A stretch of 64,000 nt of DNA from DASSFZ01 sp035292585 (GTDB lineage Bacteria; Chloroflexota; Anaerolineae; Fen-1058). The stretch covers positions 55,879 to 119,878 of the forward strand of contig DATDPU010000155.1 in NCBI GenBank assembly GCA_035292585.1. The letters run 5' to 3'. The notes beneath the pieces were generated by a model. It made no database searches. It worked only from the letters and a program-made list of their open reading frames with translations, and was not told the origin of the DNA. Position 1 is the first letter of the stretch, and every line of letters begins with the position of its first letter. Of this stretch, positions 52,276-59,317 are shown piece after piece. The position numbers were made by a program, and so were the translations under genes.

Positions 52276-53268
52276 ATGGATACTAACCTGATGCGACGCT
52301 CAACGTATTGGATGGCAATCGTTGTCGGTGTGTTAACCGGCTGTGCCCGGCCAACCGATACTCCCACGCCGACTCCCGGCCCGCTCGGCGTCATTTTGCC
52401 TACGTTCACTCCCCGCGCGACTCGTTTGCCAGGTGAGCGCACCCCGCTCCCGACCTTCACACCCGCCCCTACGCCGACGCCCGTCGTCCACATCGTTCAA
52501 CCCGGCGAGACGCTGATCGATATCGCACAACAGTACGGCATCACGCTCGATGCGTTGCAGGCGGCGAATGGGGTGCTCACCCCGGAAACGCTCCAAATCG
52601 GCCAGCAATTGATCATCCCGATTGGGAGTGGTGCGCAACCGGCTCCAGGCGGCGGATTGCTGTTGCCCACCCCCACGCCCGTGCCCGTCACGATACAGGG
52701 CACGGCGCTCTACGAGACTCCCGCCGGCAGCGTGTGGGTGCTGGGCGAGGTGCATAATCCGGGAGCCGCCTCACTGGAGAATACGCAGGTGCGCGTGGCG
52801 TTGCTGGACGCCTCGGGCGCGGAAGTCGCGTCGGGCAACGCTTTTACGGCATTGGATGTCATTCCGGCCAATGGCGCGTCGCCGTTTGGCGTGCTGTTCG
52901 TAGCGCCGCCGGCGGCCGTTTCCTTCACGGTCACCGTCATCCGCGCCGAGGCTTCCCCGGAACCGGGTAATCGCTACATGCCGATCGCGATTGCCAGCCA
53001 GGAAAGCGCGCTGGCTGGGCTTCAGTTCAAGGTGAACGGCTCGCTGGTCAATCAAGGCAATTTCAACGCAGCCGGTGTCAGCGTGGTGTTGACGACTTAT
53101 GATGCGACCGGCCGCGTGACCGGCTACCGGCAAATCACGGTGGGCGATGGAACGCTCGCCGCCGGGGGCGCAGCCGAGTTTACCATCGACATTGTGCCCA
53201 ACGGCCCGGTTGGGTCGATTCCGGATCATTACGTCTTAGCGGCGCAAGGACGGACCGCTCAACCATGA
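52276..53268 (+). CDS. LysM-domain lipoprotein
   Basis: 330 residues (or 325 from ATG 52291, which gives a typical MRRSTYWMA signal peptide). The lipobox VLTGC marks Cys22. A Pro/Thr-rich linker (PTDTPTPTPGP) precedes a LysM domain (VHIVQPGETLIDIAQQYGIT, then LQIGQQLIIP) that binds peptidoglycan-type glycans, a second Pro-rich linker and a C-terminal beta-rich FxLYD-like domain. It is probably cell-envelope anchored. The stop overlaps the plsC start by four bases. Confidence 0.85.
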   Translation: MDTNLMRRSTYWMAIVVGVLTGCARPTDTPTPTPGPLGVILPTFTPRATRLPGERTPLPTFTPAPTPTPVVHIVQPGETLIDIAQQYGITLDALQAANGVLTPETLQIGQQLIIPIGSGAQPAPGGGLLLPTPTPVPVTIQGTALYETPAGSVWVLGEVHNPGAASLENTQVRVALLDASGAEVASGNAFTALDVIPANGASPFGVLFVAPPAAVSFTVTVIRAEASPEPGNRYMPIAIASQESALAGLQFKVNGSLVNQGNFNAAGVSVVLTTYDATGRVTGYRQITVGDGTLAAGGAAEFTIDIVPNGPVGSIPDHYVLAAQGRTAQP

Positions 53269-53939
53269 CGCCACCTGGATCAAATTTGCCGCGCCGCTAC
53301 TCGACGCCCGGTTTTCATCGGCTGACGAAAACGGCGGCGCACTGGGTCGTGAAGTGCCTGATGCGTTTGGATGTGCAAGGCTTGGAGCACATCCCGCCTC
53401 ATGGCGCAATCGTCGGGGTGATGAATCATTTGAGCGCGTTCGACCCGCTAGTGATGCTCGCCGTCATCCCGGTGCGCCCGGTCACGCTGTTTGCCGCGAT
53501 CGAGCACCGGCAGGATTTCATCTTCGGTTGGGCGCTGGATCGGTTGGGCGCGATCTGGATTCATCGCGGCGAGCCGAGCCGCGAGGCGCTGCGCCTCGCG
53601 TTGAATGAGCTGGCGCACGGGACGACGTTCGGCATCGCGCCGGAAGGGACGCGCAGCAAGACCGGCGCGCTGCTGGAAGGTAAGACCGGCGCCGCTTATC
53701 TGGCAACGCGCGCCAACGCGCCGATCGTGCCGGCGGTGTTATGGGGCACCGAACAAGTCAAACACAACCTGCGGCGGTTCAGGCGCACTCTGGTGCACGT
53801 GCGGGTGAGTTCGCCGTTCCGGCTACCGGAAGGCCGCGCCGACGCCGAGAAGTTGCGCGAGTATACTGAGCTGATCATGCACCGGATGGCGGCGCTGCTG
53901 CCGCCGAAGTATCGCGGGGTGTATACTGATCTCACCTAA
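53265..53939 (+). CDS. plsC: 1-acyl-sn-glycerol-3-phosphate acyltransferase
   Basis: 224 residues. It adds the second acyl chain to lysophosphatidate. The catalytic HX4D motif is NHLSAFDP, and the substrate block is EGTRSKTGAL. A third block is PIVPAVLWGTE. The ATG overlaps the TGA of the LysM gene (ATGA), so translation is coupled. The symbol denotes family; substrate specificity is not provable here. Confidence 0.87.
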   Translation: MTPPGSNLPRRYSTPGFHRLTKTAAHWVVKCLMRLDVQGLEHIPPHGAIVGVMNHLSAFDPLVMLAVIPVRPVTLFAAIEHRQDFIFGWALDRLGAIWIHRGEPSREALRLALNELAHGTTFGIAPEGTRSKTGALLEGKTGAAYLATRANAPIVPAVLWGTEQVKHNLRRFRRTLVHVRVSSPFRLPEGRADAEKLREYTELIMHRMAALLPPKYRGVYTDLT

Positions 53940-54001
53940 CCGCTCCCACCCGCTGCGCGGGCGCCCGTCATTATTTTGGCTCACGCTCAGAACAAGTAGC
54001 A

Positions 54002-54446
54002 TAGCCCCTCGTGGGCGTGCAACGGGCACAAGGCCCTAGGCTACGGCGCACGTGGTCGACATGCGCGTCACTTTTTTGTTGCGTCGCGTAGCCCCTCGTG
54101 GGCGTGCAACGGGCACAAGGCCCTAGGCTACGGCGCACGTGGTCGACAGATGCGCGTCACTTTTTTGTTGCGTCGCATAGCCCCTCGTGGGCGTGCAACG
54201 GGCACAAGGCCCTGGGCCACGGCGCACGTGGTCGACAGATGCGCGTCACTTTTTTGTTGCGTCGCGTAGCGCGTTCGTGGGCGTGCAACGGGCACAAGGC
54301 CCTGGGCTACGGCGCACGTGGTCGACAGATGCGCGTCACTTTTTTGTTGCGTCGCGTAGCCCCTCGTGGGCGTGCAACGGGCACAAGGCCCTAAGCCACG
54401 GCGCACGTGGTCGACAGATGCGCGTCACTTTTTTGTTGCGTCGCGT
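54002..54446. repeat. Tandem array of five ~89-bp units ending in rsmA
   Basis: Units begin at 54002, 54089, 54178, 54267 and 54357, with lengths 87, 89, 89, 90 and 89. Each contains the palindromic core CGTGGGCGTGCAACGGGCAC, an ACGGCGCACGTGGTCGAC segment and GCGTCACTTTTTTGTTGCG. The last segment is identical to the final codons and stop of rsmA on the minus strand, so each unit carries a copy of the rsmA 3' end. The first unit is preceded by CTCACGCTCAGAACAAG, the left end of the miniature element family seen at 30001 and 41770. Units differ by point changes (GGGCTAC, GGGCCAC, AAGCCAC). The 53940-54001 flank holds nothing else. Confidence 0.9.
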
Positions 54447-55321
54447 AGCGCATTCGCGAGCGCGGCCCACTCGTTGAGCGCGAGTGTTTCCGCGCGGCGG
54501 GTGGGGTCGATCCCGGCTTGCCTGAGCGCAGCGGCGATCGTTTCAGCCGGCAGAGCTAGCCCCACTTTCAGCGCGTTGTGAATCTGCTTGCGCTTCTGGC
54601 CGAAGCCTGCCTTCACAACAACGAAGAACTGATCGACATCCCGCACCTCAGCCGGCGGGTGCGGATACACGTCGATGCGGACCACGGCTGAATCGACTTG
54701 CGGGACCGGATAGAACGATCCGGCGTGGATGCGAGTCACCAACAAGGGTTTGCCGTAGAACTGAACGCTCACGGCCAGCAGGCTCAAATTGCCCGGCTTA
54801 GCCGCCAGGCGCTGCGCCACTTCGAGTTGCAGGGTGAGGATCAGCACTGACGGCCGTACCGCCGCTTCAAGCAAATGGCGAAGGGCGGCGGACGTGATGT
54901 AGTAGGGGAGATTGGCGACGACCTTATACCCGTCTACTCGATACTGGCCTACCTGTCTACCTGAATCTCCAGCTAGTTGGCGCGTTTGATTGTTGGTTAC
55001 CAGCGTAGCCGGGTCGAGCTGGAGGATGTCGCCGTGGACGAGCTCGACGTTGGAGTAGGCGGCCAGGGTGTAGCGCAATGCCGGGATCAGGTTTTGGTCG
55101 AGCTCGACGGCGATGACCCGGCCCGCCGCTTGTGCGAGTCGCTGTGTGAGCGCGCCCAGCCCCGGCCCGATCTCGAGCACGGTATCGTCCGGGGTCAGCT
55201 CGGCGGCGGCGACGATCCGATCAAGCGCGGCAGTGTCGATCAGAAAATTCTGGCCCAGGCTCTTGCGCGCGCGGAGATTGAAACGAGAGAGCAGGTCGCG
55301 GACTTCGGAAGCAGAAGACAT
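54425..55321 (-). CDS. rsmA: 16S rRNA dimethyladenosine transferase RsmA (KsgA)
   Basis: 298 residues. It dimethylates two adenosines near the 3' end of 16S rRNA. Motifs: LGQNFLIDTAALDRIV, SAM site VLEIGPGLGALTQRL, and NLPYYITSA. Between DPATLVT and YKVVANLPYY there is an in-frame insert of about 20 residues (NQTRQLAGDSGRQVGQYRV) encoded by word-like DNA at about 54930-54990. The last ten codons are the sequence copied in the tandem array. It is followed upstream on the strand by a YabE-like gene, echoing the yabE-rnmV-ksgA order known in Firmicutes, here without rnmV. Confidence 0.94.
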   Translation of the reverse strand: MSSASEVRDLLSRFNLRARKSLGQNFLIDTAALDRIVAAAELTPDDTVLEIGPGLGALTQRLAQAAGRVIAVELDQNLIPALRYTLAAYSNVELVHGDILQLDPATLVTNNQTRQLAGDSGRQVGQYRVDGYKVVANLPYYITSAALRHLLEAAVRPSVLILTLQLEVAQRLAAKPGNLSLLAVSVQFYGKPLLVTRIHAGSFYPVPQVDSAVVRIDVYPHPPAEVRDVDQFFVVVKAGFGQKRKQIHNALKVGLALPAETIAAALRQAGIDPTRRAETLALNEWAALANALRDATKK

Positions 55322-55368
55322 GGTGTGGCGTGAAGCGTGAAACGTACCTCACGTTTCACGCTCTATCC

Positions 55369-56844
55369 TCAACGCCTTTCGACGGGCCAGTTGGGCAGGG
55401 TATATTGAATCTGGTTGGCAGGCGGGATCGGGGTGAGCAGGTATACGTCGACCCAGCGATACCAGATGACGAGATTATCGTCGTCGTAGCCGAGGTCGAT
55501 GTGCTTACCGATGATCGCGCCGCCGGTGTCGCCGGCCATCCCGACGCCGTAACCTGGCACGAACATCTCGCTGCGCATCGGGATGATCGCGGGATCGACG
55601 GCGACGATACCTTTGCGCATCGGTAAGCCCAGCGCCGTTCTCCCATAGTGCGGATTCGATCGCGGGACGCCGGCCGTGGCCGCACTATAAGACGTGGCGA
55701 GCGCGCGGAAGTGCCGCCAGTATTCGCGCGGGCCGTTGGGCGTGTCGATCGTCCGCACGCTGATCTGCGTGCCGTAGTTGACGATCTTCGGCCTGGGCGC
55801 GCGGACGAGCGTTTGATCCTCGATCAGCCGACCCACTTCCTGACCATCCTCGTATCGCACGCGGATGCGCTTCTGCAACACGCCGCTCTCACCCTCTTGC
55901 ACGAGCTGCTGCACATCGATTTCCAGATCGGCGTTCGGCAAAACTTGCGTCTCGAAGGCGACCGGTTCTTGCTCGATCAAGAAGGTTTCGCTCACCCGCA
56001 CGACGCGCACCGTCAGGTCGGGCTGCACCGGCCCATCAAGCGGGGGTTGGGTATAATCCTCGCCCTGCAATGCCACGCCCAGCTCGGCCAGCACATCGCC
56101 CACACGTTCGCGCTGGGTTCGAGTGTGAATGGATCGGCCGTCGAGTTGCACCGTGACAGGCATCGATCGGTCGACGAATACCGTGCTGCCGGCGGTGACG
56201 CGCGCGCTGGCGTTGGGTGTGAGGTGATCCGCCAGGTAGGTTTCGATGCCCGCTTCGTTCAAGGCCTGGCCGATCGTCGGTTGGGTGGTGAGCAACGTGC
56301 GCGCTGTCCCATCGTCAAACGAAACGGTCAGGGGAACGGCCCGGCGGATCGTGACGGTGTGCGGCGTCGCCGGCGCGGTGGTGAAGCCCGAGCCGATCGC
56401 GGCGGCATCGCCATCGATGAACAGCGCATCGCTGGGGCCTACCTCGATCTTTTGCTCGGCAAAGAGATCGACCAGTGTTGCGGCATGGGTGCGGAGGCGC
56501 AGAGTTCGACCGTCGACGAGGAGCGTAACCGGTCGAGCACGCTCGATCTGGATGATGCTGTTCGACGCCAGCTCGGCATCGGGTCCGGGTTGAACGCGAT
56601 CGGCGGGGTCGAGCGCTAGCCCGGCGTCGCGCAGCACGCCCTCGACGGTCGTTTGATTCGTGCGCACACTGCGCGGTTGGCCGTCGATCACCAGCGTGAC
56701 CGCGTTCAACCGGCCGGCATAACCGGCAGCCATCACGCCAAAAATGCCCAGCAGCGCCCCGATGGCGAGGATCGCGCCCGGCCCGGCCGCGCTGCCAGAA
56801 CGAGCCGATCGACGTTTAACCCACGGATGTTGCTCTAACTCCAC
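55369..56844 (-). CDS. YabE/Rpf-like secreted protein: DUF348 repeats, G5 and 3D domains
   Basis: 491 residues. An N-terminal membrane anchor (about 23-43) precedes three DUF348 ubiquitin-like repeats (VTLVIDGQPRSVRT, VTLLVDGRTLRLRT, VTVQLDGRSIHTRT), a G5 domain (FETQVLPNADLEIDVQQLVQ to GEVGR-like QEVGRLIEDQ) and a C-terminal 3D domain with Asp residues in AVDPAIIPM, AGDTGGAIIG and HIDLGYDD. Such proteins remodel peptidoglycan or promote resuscitation. It lies directly upstream of rsmA in the same direction. Confidence 0.88.
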   Translation of the reverse strand: MELEQHPWVKRRSARSGSAAGPGAILAIGALLGIFGVMAAGYAGRLNAVTLVIDGQPRSVRTNQTTVEGVLRDAGLALDPADRVQPGPDAELASNSIIQIERARPVTLLVDGRTLRLRTHAATLVDLFAEQKIEVGPSDALFIDGDAAAIGSGFTTAPATPHTVTIRRAVPLTVSFDDGTARTLLTTQPTIGQALNEAGIETYLADHLTPNASARVTAGSTVFVDRSMPVTVQLDGRSIHTRTQRERVGDVLAELGVALQGEDYTQPPLDGPVQPDLTVRVVRVSETFLIEQEPVAFETQVLPNADLEIDVQQLVQEGESGVLQKRIRVRYEDGQEVGRLIEDQTLVRAPRPKIVNYGTQISVRTIDTPNGPREYWRHFRALATSYSAATAGVPRSNPHYGRTALGLPMRKGIVAVDPAIIPMRSEMFVPGYGVGMAGDTGGAIIGKHIDLGYDDDNLVIWYRWVDVYLLTPIPPANQIQYTLPNWPVERR

Positions 56845-56911
56845 AAGACTCCTGAACCCTCCACCTGCTAGTCTTCAGAAAATGGGGGAGGGCTTGGGCG
56901 GGGAAAGGCGA

Positions 56912-56931
56912 AGAGGGCGTGAACGCCCTCT
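56912..56931. terminator. Hairpin downstream of the SRP RNA
   Basis: AGAGGGCG (56912-56919) pairs with CGCCCTCT (56924-56931) around a 4-base loop. It is placed to end the minus-strand SRP RNA transcript. The following T run is weak. Confidence 0.45.
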
Positions 56932-56957
56932 CGTGATTATACACACACTGATGAAGT

Positions 56958-57240
56958 TGGTCGTGCACCCCCTGTCGAATCTACTGCCACCGTCCACCTC
57001 AGGCAGCCAGCTCAGACCAGGCTACCCGGCGACACCCAGAAGGGTCTCCTTACCGTTGCTTCCTTCCGGACCTGGCGGGGTTCGAAGTCTTCTGCCGCGC
57101 CGGACCCGATCGTCATCACCACTTACCCTGGGCGGGCGGGGGCAGATCAACCCTCGAGGGGGAGTTCGACCCCGCTAAGCGGATTGCGGGCACGGCCTGA
57201 GGCCGAGAAGGCGCCGCTAGCTCCCCATCTAGCACGACCG
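56958..57240 (-). ncRNA. ffs: Signal recognition particle RNA, large (Bacillus scRNA-like) type
   Basis: On the minus strand the domain IV core GTCCGGAAGGAAGCAACGGT is present and sits in CCGCCAGG...CCTGG context. The 5' part (GTGCTAGATGGGGAGCTAGC) and the 3' part (GGGTGCACGACC) correspond to the Alu-type half of the 270-nt B. subtilis scRNA. GGTCGTGC at the 5' end pairs with GCACGACC at the 3' end. The length is about 283 nt. It forms the RNA of the Ffh/FtsY membrane-targeting particle. Ends are estimated from this pairing. Confidence 0.9.
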
Positions 57241-57418
57241 GGCGGTATGGTATCACGGTTGCCAGGAACGGTCAACTGCGGCAACGGATGCGCTCAACGG
57301 ACGCTTGAACGGACAAACAGATGAGAGCGGATGCGCAAGAAACAAGATGTATGGAGCGATATAAGAGCCAGGCTTGCGTGCGATCACCAGAAATTCCCTC
57401 TTGACAAACGGCGGAAAA

Positions 57419-57440
57419 TATGTAACCATTTGGTTACATA
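57419..57440 (+). promoter_or_regulatory. Operator palindrome overlapping promoter and start of the ArsR-type gene
   Basis: TATGTAACCA and TGGTTACATA are perfect 10-bp arms separated by TT. A TTGACA -35 lies at 57401-57406, and the likely -10 falls inside the left arm. The right arm touches the ATG. This is the expected position for autorepression by the encoded winged-helix protein. No ribosome-binding site is visible, so the mRNA may be leaderless. Confidence 0.7.
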
Positions 57441-57784
57441 TGAGCGCTGCACTTACCCCTTACAAGGCCATTGCGGATGGCACACGCCGGCGGATTCTAG
57501 ACCTGTTGCGCGAGGAAAAACTCTCGGCTGGGGCCATTGCCCAGCGCTTCCCGCGTATCAGCCGGCCGGCGGTCTCCAAGCACCTGGCGATCCTGCGGCG
57601 CTCTCGATTAGTCGCGACGAAAAAGCAGGGCCGAGAGCAACTGTACGCACTCAATGCCGCACCCTTGCGCGCTGTGGCGGATTGGGTGCGCGCGTATGAA
57701 GTGTTCTGGGAGGAGCAGCTGCAATCGCTCAAGGACTACGTCGAGTCGGAATCGAAACTGGAGGAACCCGATGCTGAAGGTTGA
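57440..57784 (+). CDS. ArsR-family transcriptional regulator
   Basis: 114 residues forming a single winged helix-turn-helix: ALTPYKAIADGTRRRILDLL, then ISRPAVSKHLAILRRSRLVA and the wing KKQGREQLYALN. It lacks the Cys metal motif of ArsR/SmtB sensors and belongs to the group paired with AHSA1/SRPBCC proteins (SdpR/YdfF-like). Its last codons overlap the following gene. The start at ATG 57440 is set by the operator and by family length. Confidence 0.9.
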   Translation: MSAALTPYKAIADGTRRRILDLLREEKLSAGAIAQRFPRISRPAVSKHLAILRRSRLVATKKQGREQLYALNAAPLRAVADWVRAYEVFWEEQLQSLKDYVESESKLEEPDAEG

Positions 57785-58208
57785 GCAATCCATTTCCATC
57801 GCCGCCAAACCGGAACGGGTGTGGCGGGCCTGGACGGCTGAGATTTCGAAGTGGTGGACCCGACCCTATTTCATCGACCCTGAACGTGTGACCGGGTTGG
57901 TGTTGGAGCCGCAGTTGGGAGGACGTTTCATCGAAATGTGGGGTGAACAAGGCGCCGGCTACCTGCTCGGCCACGTGATCGAGTGGCTGCCGCCGCAGCG
58001 CCTCGCGTTTACGTGGACAGAGAAGGCCTGGACGGGCGCTGCGACAGTAGTGTGGGTGACGCTTGAGCCGGAAGGGCAGGGGACGCGAGTGACGCTCGTC
58101 CACGAAGGCTTCGAGCGCCTGCCCGATGGGGCTGCACAGCGCTCGGGTTACCAGATGGGTTGGGGCGATCTGTTGAGCAAGTCCAAGCTGCACATCGAAT
58201 CTGTCTGA
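57771..58208 (+). CDS. SRPBCC/AHSA1-domain protein
   Basis: 145 residues with a START-like ligand-binding fold: VEQSISIAAKPERVWRAWT, GGRFIEMWG, then LAFTWTEKAW and RVTLVHEGFERLPDG. It overlaps the ArsR gene by 14 bases and has GGAGG just upstream of its ATG, so it is cotranscribed with the regulator. ArsR-AHSA1 pairs are common and probably sense a hydrophobic ligand, though the ligand is unknown. Confidence 0.88.
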   Translation: MLKVEQSISIAAKPERVWRAWTAEISKWWTRPYFIDPERVTGLVLEPQLGGRFIEMWGEQGAGYLLGHVIEWLPPQRLAFTWTEKAWTGAATVVWVTLEPEGQGTRVTLVHEGFERLPDGAAQRSGYQMGWGDLLSKSKLHIESV

Positions 58209-58214
58209 CCTGCG

Positions 58215-58323
58215 GAATCACTCAGCGGGAGGTAGAAGATGATGACTGAACTTGTTATCAAAATTCTTGCCAGAGCGATTGTATCTGAATCACTCAGCGG
58301 GAGGTAGGAGATGATGACTGAAC
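58215..58323. repeat. Direct 37-bp duplication carrying a ribosome-binding site and start codon
   Basis: Copies at 58215-58251 and 58287-58323 differ at one base and each contains GCGGGAGGTAG and ATGATGACTGAAC. The first copy opens a 22-codon frame (58239-58307, MMTELVIKILARAIV...) ending in TAG just before the DinB gene start. It looks like a recent local duplication, possibly acting as a leader peptide. Confidence 0.75.
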
Positions 58324-58802
58324 CCCGTGCAATCCTGGCAAAACTGGATGCGATCCGCGCGGAGACGTTGAAGCGTTTAGATGGATTGACGCAGGAGCAG
58401 CTCGATTGGCGGCCCGAGATTTCAGGCTCCGGTGAAGAGAAATGGTCGCTCGGCGAGGTGTTCATGCACCTCGCCAGCGACGAGCACTATTTGCGCGAGC
58501 AGATCGCGCGACCGCTGCTGGAAGGCATCAAGCCGCCGGACGGCGTGCTGTTTCTGCCGCCGCCGCCGCCTTACGGTCTATCGAAAGACGTGATCCAGTT
58601 TTGGTTCGCGCGAGCGCGGGAGATGACGCGCCGCTTGATTGAGGCCTGGCCCGCCGATGCGCATCTCGACTTGAAGCACCCCGGCGGTCTGGAGCCGATG
58701 AATGGCGCCGAGTGGCTGGCAGCTTACGGCGGTCATGAGGCGTTTCACCACCGGCAGATCGATGCGCTGATCGCGCGGCGGCCCGTTCTGCAGGCGGCCT
58801 GA
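58311..58802 (+). CDS. DinB-family protein
   Basis: 163 residues with a four-helix DinB/YfiT-like fold: N-terminal ILAKLDAIRAETLKRLDGLT, WSLGEVFMHLASDEHYLREQ with the first metal-binding His, and HEAFHHRQIDALI with the other two. Family members are metal-binding thiol-dependent transferases or stress proteins (bacillithiol S-transferase-like). It follows the SRPBCC gene and may be part of the same regulon. Confidence 0.85.
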   Translation: MMTEPRAILAKLDAIRAETLKRLDGLTQEQLDWRPEISGSGEEKWSLGEVFMHLASDEHYLREQIARPLLEGIKPPDGVLFLPPPPPYGLSKDVIQFWFARAREMTRRLIEAWPADAHLDLKHPGGLEPMNGAEWLAAYGGHEAFHHRQIDALIARRPVLQAA

Positions 58803-58826
58803 CTTCGTCCGTTGGATCGGAGCAAC

Positions 58827-59108
58827 ATGTTCGTTCACCTTGCCATCCACCGCCCACGCCCGGATAAGACCGCACCGTTGATCGACTCGATGCATCGCTT
58901 CGGCGCGGCGCTGATCGGCCAGGCCGGCTTGCAGCAGGTGCACACGTTGAAGGATCAAAAGACCGGCAACTTGATCGGGCTGGCGATGTGGGATTCGAAG
59001 GCAGCGTGGCTGGCCGCGCGCCCGGCGATGGCAGAGGCCATACAAGGCGATAACTTTGAGGATTGGGAAGATGAGCCGCCCGAAGTCTATCATCTGGAGG
59101 CGGTGTAA
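58827..59108 (+). CDS. Small protein, dimeric alpha/beta-barrel (ABM-like)
   Basis: 93 residues from ATG 58827 (TTG at 58812 is an alternative). MFVHLAIHRPRPDKTAPLID and LQQVHTLKDQKTGNLIGLAM suggest a ferredoxin-like antibiotic biosynthesis monooxygenase (ABM) fold. It has no recognised catalytic residues, so function is unassigned. It converges with the tRNA-Ser gene, and its stop lies in the T tract of the tRNA terminator. Confidence 0.65.
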   Translation: MFVHLAIHRPRPDKTAPLIDSMHRFGAALIGQAGLQQVHTLKDQKTGNLIGLAMWDSKAAWLAARPAMAEAIQGDNFEDWEDEPPEVYHLEAV

Positions 59109-59142
59109 AAAATAACTCGTGGCGATGAGCATCCCACGAGTT
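59106..59142 (-). terminator. Rho-independent terminator of tRNA-Ser
   Basis: On the minus strand AACTCGTGG pairs perfectly with CCACGAGTT (59134-59142 and 59114-59122) around an 11-nt loop, followed by ATTTTTT. Confidence 0.85.
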
Positions 59143-59149
59143 GATCAGG

Positions 59150-59236
59150 CGGAGAGGGTGGGATTTGAACCCACGGTGCCTTGCGGCACACGCGCTCTCC
59201 AGGCGCGCGCGTTAGGCCAGACTACGCTACCTCTCC
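59150..59236 (-). tRNA. tRNA-Ser (anticodon GGA)
   Basis: A 7-bp acceptor stem (GGAGAGG with CCTCTCC), a T arm with GGTTCAAATCC, a long variable arm (GTGCCGCAAGGCAC) typical of serine tRNAs, and the anticodon loop CTGGAGA give tRNA-Ser(GGA), reading UCC and UCU. The discriminator is G, as expected for serine. CCA is not encoded. Confidence 0.95.
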
Positions 59237-59317
59237 AGTTGGGGCTATGCCCGCGCGAATTATACCACGGCCAAATGAAGGCTGAGGGCTGAAGGATGAA
59301 AACGGAAGTTTCATCCT

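Noticed and set aside
54002..54446. Possible CRISPR array
   Set aside because: The ~89-bp units are repeated as wholes with only point differences; there are no unique spacers and no cas genes.
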